Shown here piece after piece: positions 28,590-37,423 of a stretch of 37,551 bases of DNA. The stretch lies in contig CAINOE010000023.1 of NCBI GenBank assembly GCA_903851415.1, forward strand, positions 1 through 37,551. Reading direction: 5' to 3'. The stretch's first letter is position 1; each line of letters starts with the position of its first letter. This DNA is from an uncultured Rhodopila sp. GTDB taxonomy: Bacteria; Pseudomonadota; Alphaproteobacteria; Acetobacterales; Acetobacteraceae. A model generated the notes under the pieces. That model had not been told where the DNA came from and did no database searches. It was given only the letters and a program-made list of their open reading frames with translations. Position numbers and translations under genes: made by a program.

Positions 28590-29147
28590 TCAGGTCCCCT
28601 GGTGCGCCTCCAGCAGATCCAGCATGTCGGTCGCATGCTCTTCTTCAACCGACAGAATTCCTTGCAGCATCACCCGCGTCGCCGGGTCGTCATCACCGAA
28701 ATAGCGGATCAGCTCGCGGTAATGATCCACTGCGATCCGCTCGGCGATCAGGTTCTCGCGGATCATGTCGACCAGGTTATCGCCCTCGGCGTATTGCGAG
28801 GCGGAGCGGGTCGCCAGGCCCTCGGGATTGAAATTCGGCGTGCCGCCGAGCTGGTCGATCCGCTCGGCGACGGCCATCATGTGCTCCTGTTCTTCTTTGG
28901 CGTGCTCGGCGAATTCAGCCTTGATCGCTTCGCTGGAAATCCCCGTCGCGGTGACGGCGTGCATCGTGTAGCGCAGCACGCAGACGATTTCGGTGGCCAG
29001 GACCGACTGCAGGATCTCGATCGTCTTGTTCACGTCGCCGTGGTAGGTTTTTGTAACGACTCCCTCAGAGAGATTTTGCCGCGCGCGATCGCGCAAGGTC
29101 TGCACGTCGCTCAGGAATGGCCTGTTGCCTGCCTGCGTTTCACTCAC
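28590..29147 (-). CDS. ferritin-like protein (bacterioferritin type)
   Basis: A 185-residue four-helix-bundle protein. Di-iron ligands are visible: E53 (SVLATEIVCVLRY), E86 and H89 (KEEQEHMM), E136 (IAERIAVDHY), E168 and H171 (VEEEHATDML). It is likely to oxidise and store iron or protect against oxidative damage. No heme-binding methionine is obvious, so it belongs to the broader ferritin-like/Bfr group rather than to a proven heme bacterioferritin. The ATG at 29147 follows GGAGAAATC. It is downstream of the beta-barrel remnant. Confidence 0.9.
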   Translation of the reverse strand: MSETQAGNRPFLSDVQTLRDRARQNLSEGVVTKTYHGDVNKTIEILQSVLATEIVCVLRYTMHAVTATGISSEAIKAEFAEHAKEEQEHMMAVAERIDQLGGTPNFNPEGLATRSASQYAEGDNLVDMIRENLIAERIAVDHYRELIRYFGDDDPATRVMLQGILSVEEEHATDMLDLLEAHQGT

Positions 29148-29254
29148 CGCGATTTCTCCTTCCCGTCTTTGCGCTCAAGCCGACAGGTAGTGAGATCATC
29201 ATCCGATGCGAGACACCTTTCCGGCCGCACGCGGTGACGTGTTCGGGCACGGGT

Positions 29255-29380
29255 TCAGAACTGGAAGCCCAATGTGACGTGCCATGCATCCGGGCCGTCG
29301 CCGAACTCATAGCTGACGCCGATGTGCGGATTGGACCATCCGAAAGGTCCCTGACGGGTCAGCGTCGCGCCGACAGCGGT
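29255..29380 (-). pseudogene. remnant of an outer-membrane beta-barrel protein (C-terminal end)
   Basis: The minus strand encodes 41 codons ending at TGA (29255-29257). The translation includes SNPHIGVSYEFGDGPDAW and finishes with HVTLGFQF. A final strand of alternating hydrophobic residues ending in phenylalanine is the BAM-recognised signature of outer-membrane barrels. An in-frame TGA at 29381-29383 interrupts it and no start codon or longer frame is found upstream, so it appears to be a decayed gene end. The rest of 29148-29466 holds nothing else I recognise. Confidence 0.55.
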
Positions 29381-29466
29381 TCACCCGGTCCGGTCGTCGG
29401 ACCCAAGGCCTGCCCACTGCCGGATACCTGAGGCAGCGGCCTCGCAATCCCACTGAAAACGGCCTG

Positions 29467-29724
29467 TCAACCGCCTCCGAAGGACCCGGCGGTGAGGCTT
29501 ACGTCCTGTCCCATCAGTGCGGCGAGCACCGCGGGAGACAGCGCTCCAACCGTACCGGCGCCCGCGGCTGCGTCGATGGCCGTTGCTGAAGGGGATGCCG
29601 CCGGCGCCGCGGCGGGCGGCGGTGCGGCGGCGGGCGGGTCCACCGCGGTTTGTCCGGAGGCATGAGTCCGCGTCTGCGCTGCATGCATGGCCGCGCTCAG
29701 CCCCGTTACGCCGCTTATCGACAT
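29467..29724 (-). CDS. small Ala/Pro-rich protein of unknown function
   Basis: An 85-residue protein starting at the ATG at 29724, chosen because AGGGAG lies 6 nt upstream; an open frame continues further upstream without a good site. Layout: MSISGVTGLSAAMHAAQTRT, an Ala/Pro-rich linker (PPAAAPPPAAAP), then a Gly/Ala/Leu-rich end finishing in SFGGG. No signal peptide or transmembrane helix is clear. It follows the chemotaxis receptor gene on the same strand after 279 bp. The function is unknown. Confidence 0.6.
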   Translation of the reverse strand: MSISGVTGLSAAMHAAQTRTHASGQTAVDPPAAAPPPAAAPAASPSATAIDAAAGAGTVGALSPAVLAALMGQDVSLTAGSFGGG

Positions 29725-30003
29725 CGTTATCTCCCTGGTTGAGGGTCTACCGTCATCCGGGAGCAAACCGGATGCCAGACCCCATCTTCTTGTTATTGCG
29801 GACAATCATCTCACGGGGCCGGCGGCACTATTTGCCGGTGGGCATGGAATGCCGATCCTTCCGTGCCGACCTGCCGTTGTCCGCGGTGCGGTTTCGCGCT
29901 TCGAGCACCACCCGCCAGGCGCGCTTCGCGGGCCAGAAAACCCGCCGCGGAAGCCTTTCGGCCGCCGAACGGGTCTTTGCACCGGCCTGTCACCTTATGT
30001 CGG

Positions 30004-32025
30004 TTACGCGGCCTTAACACCGGCGATGAACTGATCGACCTCCTGGCGCAGCCGTTCAGCTTGCCGCGACAACTGGCCAGCCGCCCCCAGCACCTGGTTG
30101 GCTGCCGCGCCGGTATCGTTGGCGCCCTGGCTCACACCGACGATGTTGGCACTGACCTGCTGGGTGCCCGTCGCGGCCTGTTGCACATTGCGCGCGATCT
30201 CCTGCGTCGCGGAGCCCTGCTCTTCCACCGCGGCGGCAATCGTCGCCGCAATCTCACTGATCTCGCCGATAGTCGTGCCGATACCGCGGATGGAGTCCAC
30301 CGCGTCTTTGGTTGCATTTTGGATCTGGGCGATCTGACGTGCGATGTCGTCGGTCGCCTTTGCGGTCTGGGTTGCCAGGCTCTTGACCTCGGAGGCGACC
30401 ACCGCGAAGCCCTTGCCGGCGTCACCTGCCCGCGCCGCCTCGATCGTCGCATTCAACGCCAACAGATTGGTCTGGCCTGCGATATTGCTGATCAAGCCGA
30501 CGACTTCGCCGATTTTCTTCGCGCCGTCGGAGAGCGCCAGGACGACGGAGTCGGTGCGTCTCGCGTCCTCTCTCGCCTTTCCCGCGACTTTGGCGGATTG
30601 CGCCACCTGACGCGAGATCTCGGTGACCGAGGATGCCAACTCCTCGGCTGCAGCGGCGACAGTCTGAACATTGGCGCTGGCTTGCTCGGCTGCGGCGGCC
30701 ACGTTCGTCGCCTGACCCGTGGTTTCCCCGGCAGTGCTGCTCATGGAATCGGCGGTGGCCTGCAGTTCCGTGGCAGCCGTGGAAACCAGACCCACCAGTT
30801 CTCCGGCCTTGGTCTCAAAACCCCGGGTCAAAGCATCCAACTGCGCCGAGCGGCGCTCCCTGGCCACGCGCTCGGACTCTTGCGCGGCAGCCGTCCGGTC
30901 CGCGGCAATCCTGGTTTCCTTGAAGACCTGGAGCGCGCTTGCCATTTGGCCGATTTCATCGGTGCGTCCGACGCCGGGAACGTCGATGCCGGTATCGCCG
31001 CCGGCCAATTTGCGCATCGTTGCGGCCATGCCCAGGATCGGCCTGGAGATCATGCCGCCGATGAGCGCCGTCAGGCCGATGCCCACGGCCAGCCCGGCAA
31101 GCATCAACACAAGACTGACCGACCGGCTGAATGATATCGCCTCACGGATGTCGCTCTCCGCCTGTTCCTGATCGGCGGTGGCGCTGTTCTTGATCGTCTC
31201 GGCGGTCTCGGCGACGCGCGCGGCATCCGCCGGCATCGATCCGAGTATCAGCCCGTTCGCTTCTTTGTTCGCGGCCAGGATGCGATTGAAAGCGTCCGTA
31301 AATGTGCCCGTCTGGGCGACGATCCCATCGAACAGCGGCTTGACGCCGGCATCCTGGACGTTCGGTTCCATGGCCTTGAGAGCCTGGTTCAGCACGCTCA
31401 GAGATTCCTCGGTTTGCCGGTATTGGCCATCTTCGTACAGCGCCAATGCTTTGGCGGCGTTCAACCGCGCGACCAGGAATTTCTCCAGGCCTGCGCGAAC
31501 CATGATCTGTGCGGCGGTGTTTCCGGTCAGGGCCTTGGCCTCGGCCAGTTCGCTGAAGTCCCGCTGCAGTTTTGCCCCTGTGGGGTCGAACACGTCGCGT
31601 TGCAGGGTGTTGGCACCCCGCACCAGACTTTTCACCCTCTCGAAAGACGCGATGTAATTGCCGGTAATTCCGGCGATTTCGCGAAGCCTCGCCTGCCGCT
31701 CGGGGTTCTTGATCTCGGCCAGGCCGTTCTTGATCACGCTGTCGGTCATGGCCAGCGCCTTGTCGCCCTGGCTGGCTGTGTCCGGGTCGCCGGTATGGGC
31801 GAACGTCACGACGAAGCGGCGCGCATTGGCAAACCGCAATTCGATGTCGTTGGCGATGACGGACATCCGGGCATGTTGAGCGACGATGTCATCGGCGCCG
31901 CGGATTTGCTCCAGGCCGATCAGCCCGACGCCGCCGACCAAAGCCAGGATCGTCAGCAACAGGCCGAAGCCGATGAACATCTTTGTGCGAATCTTGAGGT
32001 TTTCGATGATCGAGATGGAAGACAC
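30004..32025 (-). CDS. methyl-accepting chemotaxis protein
   Basis: A 673-residue receptor. The GTG at 32025 with GAAAGGGAC about 5 to 9 nt upstream is preferred; the open frame continues to 32196 but gives an implausible Cys/Pro-rich start. Layout: membrane helix 16-38, periplasmic helical sensor about 40-300, second membrane helix 304-327, HAMP about 328-375, then the signalling domain with the tip [20 protein letters not shown] (509-528) and [20 protein letters not shown] (529-548). It lacks a C-terminal CheR-binding pentapeptide (ends FIAGVKAA). The ligand is unknown and no other che gene is near. Confidence 0.95.
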   Translation of the reverse strand: MSSISIIENLKIRTKMFIGFGLLLTILALVGGVGLIGLEQIRGADDIVAQHARMSVIANDIELRFANARRFVVTFAHTGDPDTASQGDKALAMTDSVIKNGLAEIKNPERQARLREIAGITGNYIASFERVKSLVRGANTLQRDVFDPTGAKLQRDFSELAEAKALTGNTAAQIMVRAGLEKFLVARLNAAKALALYEDGQYRQTEESLSVLNQALKAMEPNVQDAGVKPLFDGIVAQTGTFTDAFNRILAANKEANGLILGSMPADAARVAETAETIKNSATADQEQAESDIREAISFSRSVSLVLMLAGLAVGIGLTALIGGMISRPILGMAATMRKLAGGDTGIDVPGVGRTDEIGQMASALQVFKETRIAADRTAAAQESERVARERRSAQLDALTRGFETKAGELVGLVSTAATELQATADSMSSTAGETTGQATNVAAAAEQASANVQTVAAAAEELASSVTEISRQVAQSAKVAGKAREDARRTDSVVLALSDGAKKIGEVVGLISNIAGQTNLLALNATIEAARAGDAGKGFAVVASEVKSLATQTAKATDDIARQIAQIQNATKDAVDSIRGIGTTIGEISEIAATIAAAVEEQGSATQEIARNVQQAATGTQQVSANIVGVSQGANDTGAAANQVLGAAGQLSRQAERLRQEVDQFIAGVKAA

Positions 32026-32385
32026 GCTGGTGTCCCTTTCAGGTCGGGCTGAACTGAGCCGGGTGGGGCACCGGCATGGCAAACACCCCGGGGAGGGATG
32101 GTGACGGCAAATCGTAAACAAAAAGTAAACAGGGGGCATATTTTTGACGGCGAAGAACACCCCCGGCCCTTTGCGGAAACCGGCACCGCACGGCATGGAT
32201 GGTCCGCCCTTTGGATATCGGCGGGGTTCGGCGTGTCACGCCATCCTTAACGGGCTCCGCCGGAGCAAGCCGGGGCGCCTGACGGCAGGATTTGCCCGGG
32301 GCGTTAACCTCGCGTCAGGATGTTCCGGGCTGGCTTGCCACAAGCGGGTCTCGGCGGGGCCGCGGGCCTTCCTGACGACTCCCGT
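32026..32385. other. gene-free stretch upstream of the MCP
   Basis: No gene is seen. It includes an AT-rich patch with a direct repeat, GTAAACA at 32114-32120 and 32125-32131, set 11 bp apart. A small G/C hairpin lies near 32249-32275 (gggctccgccggagc). Confidence 0.5.
32114..32131. promoter_or_regulatory. direct repeat GTAAACA, one helical turn apart
   Basis: Two identical heptamers, 32114-32120 and 32125-32131, separated by an A-rich 4-bp spacer. The 11-bp period places them on one face of the helix, as for a dimeric regulator. They lie about 90-105 bp upstream of the chosen MCP start. Binding is an inference. Confidence 0.35.
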
Positions 32386-32646
32386 TCACCTGTGAGCCGG
32401 GCAGGGCATCGCCGGGTCGAAGGCCGGATCATCCGGATCCGGCGCGGGTTCGCTGACCTGCGGCTCGGCTGCGTGCGCGGCGGCGGCGTGCATCGCGCAC
32501 AGCGCGGCCTCTCGCGCCAGGCGATTCGGGCAACTGTCCCATTTTTCGTTCAGGCATTGGACGAAGCCGCAGTCCAGGCACGCCGACAATGCGTCGGGAA
32601 CATCGGCCGCGATGTATTTCACGACGAAGTCACGGATCTTGCTCAC
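32386..32646 (-). CDS. small Cys-containing protein of unknown function
   Basis: An 86-residue protein beginning at GTG 32646, with AAGGGG about 9 nt upstream. It reads VSKIRDFVVKYIAADVPDAL, then ACLDCGFVQCLNEKWDSCPN, an Ala-rich segment with one more Cys, and an acidic Pro/Asp tail. Four cysteines in the central 19 residues (CxxC-x4-C-x7-C) could bind a metal or form disulfides. No signal peptide is present. It lies 217 bp downstream of the peptide exporter on the same strand, so it could be the last gene of that operon. I do not recognise the family. Confidence 0.6.
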   Translation of the reverse strand: MSKIRDFVVKYIAADVPDALSACLDCGFVQCLNEKWDSCPNRLAREAALCAMHAAAAHAAEPQVSEPAPDPDDPAFDPAMPCPAHR

Positions 32647-32862
32647 CTTCGTCAACCCCTTGCCCTGCGAGCGCTTCGGACGGATTTCACCAGGGTTCCG
32701 TCGGCCTCGACACGAACTATAAGGCGGTAGGGATGCATGAACGTGATGACATGTGGTTGATCTCTGTCAATCCGGGTCATCGGGGAACGTTCCGCGCGAT
32801 GCCGCTGGAGGCAAAGAGCGCCCCACCAGCCCGGCAGCATGGCGGCCGCCGCCTTGAAGCCG

Positions 32863-34974
32863 TCACACCGAAGCCGCCGGCTGCAGCTCGGCGTCTTGCC
32901 CGATGCGCAGGATCGTGTCGGCCCCGCTCATCATCTCCGGCCGGTGCGCAACGCTGACGCGTGTGATGCTGAGGTTCCTCAGCCGTTGATTGATCGCTTT
33001 TTCGTTCGCGACGTCCAGATGGGCGGTTCCTTCGTCCAGGAACAGGATCCTCGGGTTCTTGTAGAGCGCGCGTGCGAGCAGTACGCGCTGCTTCTGGCCG
33101 CCGGACAATGAACTTCCCATATCTCCGACCAGGCTGTTGTAGCCCATCGGCATGGCCATGATTTCCTCATGCACACCGGCCATTTCAGCGCAGGCCACCA
33201 TTTGGCCATGGTCGAAGCCGGGGTCGAAGAAGCTGATATTATCGCTGATAGAGCCGGAAAGCAGTTGGTCGTCCTGCATCACCGCGGCGACCTGCTCGCG
33301 GTATGCCCTGACCCCGATCGTTTGCATGGGAATGCCATCGACCAGGACCTCTCCGCTGGTCGGTTCCAGCAGTCCAAGCATGATCTTCATCAACGTCGTC
33401 TTGCCGCCGCCGGACGGACCCATCACCGTAACGAAGGACTCCGCCCTGATCTTCAGGCTGATGTTTTCGAGCACAAAACGCTCAGTTTCCGCATACCGGA
33501 AGCTGACGTTGCGCAATTCGATCTCGCCGCGTATCGGCGTCCCCTGAACCAGCGGACGGTCGTGGCCGGGTTCAAGCTGGTGCAGCGCGATGTCGGCGAT
33601 GCGTTCGAGGTGCAGATCGAGCAGCCGGAAATCGAGGACTTTCTCGACCAGCGTGGCCGCCTTTTCGGTGAAGCTCATTTTGTAGGCCATGAACGCGAAG
33701 ATCATGCCGACAGTCATTTGGTTATTGAGCGCGAGCATGGCCGCGAGATAGATCGTGATGATGTTCTCGAAGCCGAAAATGGCGCGGTTCATGGTGCCGA
33801 ACAGGATGCCGGTGCGGCCCTTCCGAATACTTGCGTTGACCGTGTCGGCATGCAGATTGAACCACATGCTCTCCCGGTCCGTCTCCCGGTTGAACAGCTT
33901 TATGCTCTGGATGGCGCGGGCGGTCTCGATGAAATTCGTGCTCTCCAGCGCCTGCGCCCGGATATAGGCCTCATTCAGGTCGCGGAATTTCCGGTAGGTC
34001 GCGAGCCGCAGGATAAGATACAGCATCAGGGCGGTCAGGACGACAAGTGCCAGCCGGGGACTGTAGAGAAAAATCATGGTCAGGGTGGCGATGGCCATGA
34101 TCCCGTCGATCGCGGCCAGGATCAGACCTTCCGCGAGCACGTTGCGGATCGGCTCGATCGACTGGAAGCGGGAAAGCACATCGCCAATGTGCCGCTTTTC
34201 AAAAAAGCTCAGCGGCAGGAAGACCAGATGGTGGAACAATCGGGCGCCCATATGGAAATGGACCGCATTCTGCACGATCAGGGCGATATGGGAGCGCAGA
34301 GCGAACGTCGCGACGTTGATCGCGGTCAGCAGCCCAAATCCCAGTGCAAGCGTGACCATCAGGCTGGCGTCGCCGCGCGCCACGACCTCATCGACGGTGA
34401 GCTGCATGTAGAACGGCGCTGCGACCACGATCAGCTCAAGGATGACCGAAAGGGCGAAGATCTGCGTCAGCGGCATGCCCATGCCGCTGAGGTGCCCCCA
34501 GAACGCCGTGAAGGGCAGCCGCGCTCGCTCGTTCTTCGGTGCGAAACCCTCGGTTGGCGAAAGCTCGAGGGCAACGCCTGTCAGGTGCTGAGAGGCCACC
34601 GCCATCGGGTAGGTCTTAACGCCAGAAGCGGGATCGTGGATGACGATGCCCTTGCTGTTGACCGCCTTCAGGACGACGAAATGGTTCAGGTCCCAGTGCA
34701 CGACCGCCGGCAGGGTCAGCAGCCCGATGTCGTGCAGTTCGAAGCGCAGCGGGCGCCCCGCCAGATGCATCTGGTTCGCCACCTGGATCAGTCCCCGCAG
34801 GGTGACCCCGTTGAGCGAAACCGGATAGCGGCGCCGCAGCGTGTTCAGGTCGATGCGGTGGCCATGATAGGAGGCTATCATGGCGAGGCAGGCCAGCCCG
34901 CATTCCGCCGCCTCGGTCTGCAAAATGCTTGGCAGCCGCGATCGGCCGCCCACGTCCAGGATGTTCGGGATCAT
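32863..34974 (-). CDS. C39 peptidase-containing ABC exporter (PCAT)
   Basis: A 703-residue exporter that should cleave double-glycine leaders in the cytosol and push the peptide through the inner membrane. The C39 protease domain (about 1-135) has Q19 and C25 (QTEAAECGLACL), H98 (WDLNHFVVL) and D114 (IHDPASG). Six membrane helices follow (about 155-435). The ATPase has Walker A GPSGGGKTT (519-527), LSGGQ (623-627), Walker B ILFLDEGT (D647, E648) and the H-loop H677. All catalytic residues are intact. Its ATG (34974) overlaps the adaptor stop as ATGA, which fixes the start. Substrates are probably the peptides at 36522-36719 and beyond 37424. An outer-membrane TolC-type partner is not in the window. 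Confidence 0.96.
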   Translation of the reverse strand: MIPNILDVGGRSRLPSILQTEAAECGLACLAMIASYHGHRIDLNTLRRRYPVSLNGVTLRGLIQVANQMHLAGRPLRFELHDIGLLTLPAVVHWDLNHFVVLKAVNSKGIVIHDPASGVKTYPMAVASQHLTGVALELSPTEGFAPKNERARLPFTAFWGHLSGMGMPLTQIFALSVILELIVVAAPFYMQLTVDEVVARGDASLMVTLALGFGLLTAINVATFALRSHIALIVQNAVHFHMGARLFHHLVFLPLSFFEKRHIGDVLSRFQSIEPIRNVLAEGLILAAIDGIMAIATLTMIFLYSPRLALVVLTALMLYLILRLATYRKFRDLNEAYIRAQALESTNFIETARAIQSIKLFNRETDRESMWFNLHADTVNASIRKGRTGILFGTMNRAIFGFENIITIYLAAMLALNNQMTVGMIFAFMAYKMSFTEKAATLVEKVLDFRLLDLHLERIADIALHQLEPGHDRPLVQGTPIRGEIELRNVSFRYAETERFVLENISLKIRAESFVTVMGPSGGGKTTLMKIMLGLLEPTSGEVLVDGIPMQTIGVRAYREQVAAVMQDDQLLSGSISDNISFFDPGFDHGQMVACAEMAGVHEEIMAMPMGYNSLVGDMGSSLSGGQKQRVLLARALYKNPRILFLDEGTAHLDVANEKAINQRLRNLSITRVSVAHRPEMMSGADTILRIGQDAELQPAASV

Positions 34975-36332
34975 CCTTCGATTCCCAGATGCTTCAACGG
35001 GCCGAGTATCCAATCGACCAGGGTGCGTTTTTCGAGGATGATGTCGGCCCGTAGCGACATGTCAGGCTGCAGCGGTATCGTCTTGCCGTGGGCGGTGGTG
35101 ATGTCGGGGCGGTCGAGCGCGACGGTCGCGGCATACGCGGGCTCCTGCAGCTTGACCGGCCCGGAGACATCGGAATCGAGCAGCACCGTCTGGGATACCT
35201 TGACGATCTTGCCATGATACGTCCCGAAGCGCTGATAGGGGAAGGCGTCGAACAGCAGACGCACGTCCTGCCCGACTTCGACGAAACCGATGGCGCGGGC
35301 CGGAATGAACAACTCGGCCTGCAACGGGCTGTCGGCCGGCAGGATCTCAAGCTGCATGCGCCGCGGGTCCGCCGGCTGGCCTTCCGACGCCTGCAGCAGC
35401 GAGACGCGGCCGCCGATGGGCGCTCGGACGATATAGGCGCTGCGCCCGTTGACCTCGGCAATGCGCTGCTCGGCCGAGGACAGCTCGTTCCGCAACGACT
35501 GGATCTTTTCGCCCTGCGTGGCCGGCAGTTGCGCGAGGTTGAAGCGCGCCTCGGCCAGTTGGCCGCGCCGCGTGGTCATCTGCTGCAGGAGCGAGATCAT
35601 GCCCTGTTGCTGGTCGAGCAATGCCTCCTCCCGGTGGCGCTGATCCACATCGGAGACAAGACCCTGAGGGCGCAACTGGAGGCCGGCCTCGAAGCTCTTT
35701 TGCATGATGGCGATGCGCTGGCGCTGCACCCCGGTCTGCGCATCCAGTTGCGCGAGCACCGCCTCGTGTTCGCGAATTTGCGCTGCCAGGCGCTCCTGCT
35801 CCGACGCGGTGCGGGTTGTTTCTTCCTGGATCTGGCTGATGAGGCCCTGCTTCAGTTTGTTCAGCGTCTCCAGCACGGAGGCATTGACGTCCTCGCCGTT
35901 GGCGGCGAACTGCCCGGTGACCACGGCGAGCAAAGGCTGCCCTTTCCGCACGGAGTCACCCTGCTGCACGAAAACGGCACTGACCGTGCCTGGCTGCTGC
36001 GCGAAGACCCGGGCCGAGCCGGCGGCCGGCGCAAGGTAGCCGGTCGCGGTTTCCTTGCGCGCATATTGGGCGATGAAGAGGAAGGCGATGATCGCGGCGG
36101 CGGCGCTGATGACGCTCCAGACCATCAACTGCGTCGACAGCGGCTGCAGCGGGACGACGCGGCCCCACTGGCGGTTCTGCTGCTGGAATTCGATGACTTC
36201 CTTGCGAAACAGCGGGCGTCGCGCCGGGGCGTTGCTGCCGGCGCCGCCTTTTTCCGGAACGGCCTCGGCGGGGCGGACCAGCGTTGTTGACGGACGTTCG
36301 CCGGTCGCCAGTCTGCGTGTCCTGCCCAGCAT
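34971..36332 (-). CDS. HlyD-family periplasmic adaptor of a peptide exporter
   Basis: A 453-residue membrane-fusion protein. The ATG at 36332, with GGAG 8 nt upstream, is chosen over GTG 36350. Layout: cytoplasmic tail of about 67 residues, one membrane helix (68-89), lipoyl half (GTVSAVFVQQGDSVRKGQPL), a long coiled coil rich in Gln/Glu (about 150-310), then the second lipoyl half (YIVRAPIGGRVSLLQ) and beta-barrel. It bridges the PCAT exporter and an outer-membrane channel. It overlaps the PCAT start by 4 nt and follows the peptide gene after about 190 bp that can fold into a hairpin. Confidence 0.94.
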   Translation of the reverse strand: MLGRTRRLATGERPSTTLVRPAEAVPEKGGAGSNAPARRPLFRKEVIEFQQQNRQWGRVVPLQPLSTQLMVWSVISAAAAIIAFLFIAQYARKETATGYLAPAAGSARVFAQQPGTVSAVFVQQGDSVRKGQPLLAVVTGQFAANGEDVNASVLETLNKLKQGLISQIQEETTRTASEQERLAAQIREHEAVLAQLDAQTGVQRQRIAIMQKSFEAGLQLRPQGLVSDVDQRHREEALLDQQQGMISLLQQMTTRRGQLAEARFNLAQLPATQGEKIQSLRNELSSAEQRIAEVNGRSAYIVRAPIGGRVSLLQASEGQPADPRRMQLEILPADSPLQAELFIPARAIGFVEVGQDVRLLFDAFPYQRFGTYHGKIVKVSQTVLLDSDVSGPVKLQEPAYAATVALDRPDITTAHGKTIPLQPDMSLRADIILEKRTLVDWILGPLKHLGIEG

Positions 36333-36421
36333 GGGGTCACTCCGTGTCACCGGCTCGATGCGGCAAGTGAGAGGCGCTTGCGAACCATTGCCGTGGAAAT
36401 CCTGTCAACACGACGGGACCC

Positions 36422-36451
36422 GCCGGCAGTTGCCTACCGGAGGGTGCCGGC
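36422..36451 (-). terminator. hairpin between peptide gene and exporter genes
   Basis: GCCGGCA (36422-36428) pairs with TGCCGGC (36445-36451) around a 16-nt loop that holds a further ccgg pair. No T-run follows on the minus strand. It resembles, in position and sequence (ccggcagttgcct-ccgg), the perfect hairpin behind the second peptide gene at 37314-37337. Its likely role is partial termination or mRNA 3'-end protection, so that peptide mRNA exceeds exporter mRNA. Confidence 0.4.
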
Positions 36452-36521
36452 ATGGCGTCGGCCGGGAGGAGCAGGTTCGGCTTGCGGGCGCCGATCGCCA
36501 GCTAAACCGCAGGCGCGGGAT

Positions 36522-36719
36522 TCATGCGATGTTGATCGACGAATTGCTGTTATTGTAGGCATTTCCGCTGACGATGCGGGAGTCCGTGATCGTGACATCG
36601 TAGCTGTTGGTGGTGTTGTTGTCGTTGTTATAGCTACGGTTGATAACGCCTTTGGCGAAGGAGCCGCCGGTTACCAAATCGAGTTCGGCGCCCGACAGAA
36701 CTTGCAGTGACGTTTCCAT
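36522..36719 (-). CDS. double-glycine leader peptide, Asn/Ser/Thr-rich core (PCAT substrate)
   Basis: A 65-residue precursor. Residues 1-19 (METSLQVLSGAELDLVTGG) match the classic leader consensus LSxxELxxIxGG, so cleavage is expected after G19. The 46-residue core has no Cys; about half is Asn, Ser or Thr (11 N, 8 S, 4 T), e.g. NRSYNNDNNTTNS and YDVTITDSRIVSG. Alternating Val-Thr-Ile-Thr suggests beta strands. The ATG at 36719 has AGGAGAG 8 nt upstream. It sits upstream of the adaptor and exporter on the same strand, with a paralogue further upstream. No modification enzyme or immunity gene is seen. Secretion is predicted; activity (bacteriocin, surface fibre or signal) is unknown. Confidence 0.85.
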   Translation of the reverse strand: METSLQVLSGAELDLVTGGSFAKGVINRSYNNDNNTTNSYDVTITDSRIVSGNAYNNSNSSINIA

Positions 36720-36738
36720 GGCACACTCTCCTGATTAA

Positions 36739-36767
36739 AGCCCCAAGGACAGGGCGGTTTTGGGGCT
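36739..36767 (-). promoter_or_regulatory. hairpin in the leader of the peptide mRNA
   Basis: AGCCCCAA (36739-36746) and TTGGGGCT (36760-36767) are exact complements with a 13-nt loop, ending about 19 nt before the ATG and close to its ribosome-binding site. It could influence translation or mark an mRNA 5' end. Confidence 0.4.
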
Positions 36768-37313
36768 ACGCCCCCTCGCGCAGCGCCGATCGGCGCAACA
36801 CCTCGTGGACGATGGATTCGCATTCGACGCCAAATCCCCCTTCGGCCCCACTGCCTGCCTTCCGCGACGCAGAATGTATAAACACCATTTCATGTTCACA
36901 GACTTCCAGTGAATGCCGGGTCTAAAGATCGCCTGCCTTTAACAATTGTCCAATGTATCGCCGGATGACATGAACTATAGTATTTGGCTTGATCGCTTGC
37001 TTGATAATCGCTTTGTAGGTTCGAAACGGAACGCTGGCAACAAACGACCGGGCGACAGCGAACACAAGCGCGTTACCCCGATCGTGCCGGGATTTTCGAA
37101 GTGTAATCGCCGCAGCTCAAATGAACAGGATGCTGACCCGAAGCGGCGCCCCGACGCCCCTGTGCAGCTTTCGGCGGAGCCGCACCGCTTTCCGGCCATG
37201 ACCGATGTGTTGGCTGGTGGCGGGATGCGCCCGAACTTCCCGGCAACACCTCGTCCCTGCCGCCGAGTTGGCGTATAAGACGGATGCGGGTTGATCGTTA
37301 CCTGACCGCTGCC

Positions 37314-37337
37314 CTCCCGGCAGTTGCCTGCCGGGAG
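37314..37337 (-). terminator. perfect hairpin behind the second peptide gene
   Basis: CTCCCGGCAG (37314-37323) and CTGCCGGGAG (37328-37337) form a perfect 10-bp stem with a TTGC loop, 86 bp after the peptide stop in the minus direction. There is no T-run. Part of the sequence recurs behind the first peptide gene. Confidence 0.5.
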
Positions 37338-37423
37338 GAGTCGGAGCGTTGTTTCGGCGCCTGCCCGGAGGGGCAGATCCGATTCCCACGCGCCGACCTT
37401 AAGCTATACCGTGGAAGCGGTAA

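Larger units (their letters stand above)
36720..37423. other. 700-bp gene-free stretch between the two peptide genes
   Basis: No gene is recognised. Just upstream of the first peptide ATG, agccccaa (36739-36746) and ttggggct (36760-36767) can pair in the mRNA leader. From about 36885 to 37020 the sequence is clearly AT-richer (e.g. gaactatagtatttggc), as for a promoter region, but I find no convincing -35/-10 pair on the minus strand. A perfect hairpin at 37314-37337 lies behind the second peptide gene. Confidence 0.5.

Noticed and set aside
33169..35217. 682-codon open frame on the plus strand opposite the PCAT exporter
   Set aside because: Antisense to an exporter with all catalytic residues; composition is His/Gln/Asp-rich shadow sequence.
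36522..36719. lanthipeptide, lasso or sactipeptide precursor
   Set aside because: The core has no Cys and no maturase, cyclase or radical-SAM gene is present; only the exporter and adaptor are seen.
36946..37278. 110-codon plus-strand frame between the two peptide genes
   Set aside because: No ribosome-binding site and no domain; opposite strand to the locus and spans the AT-rich presumed regulatory region.
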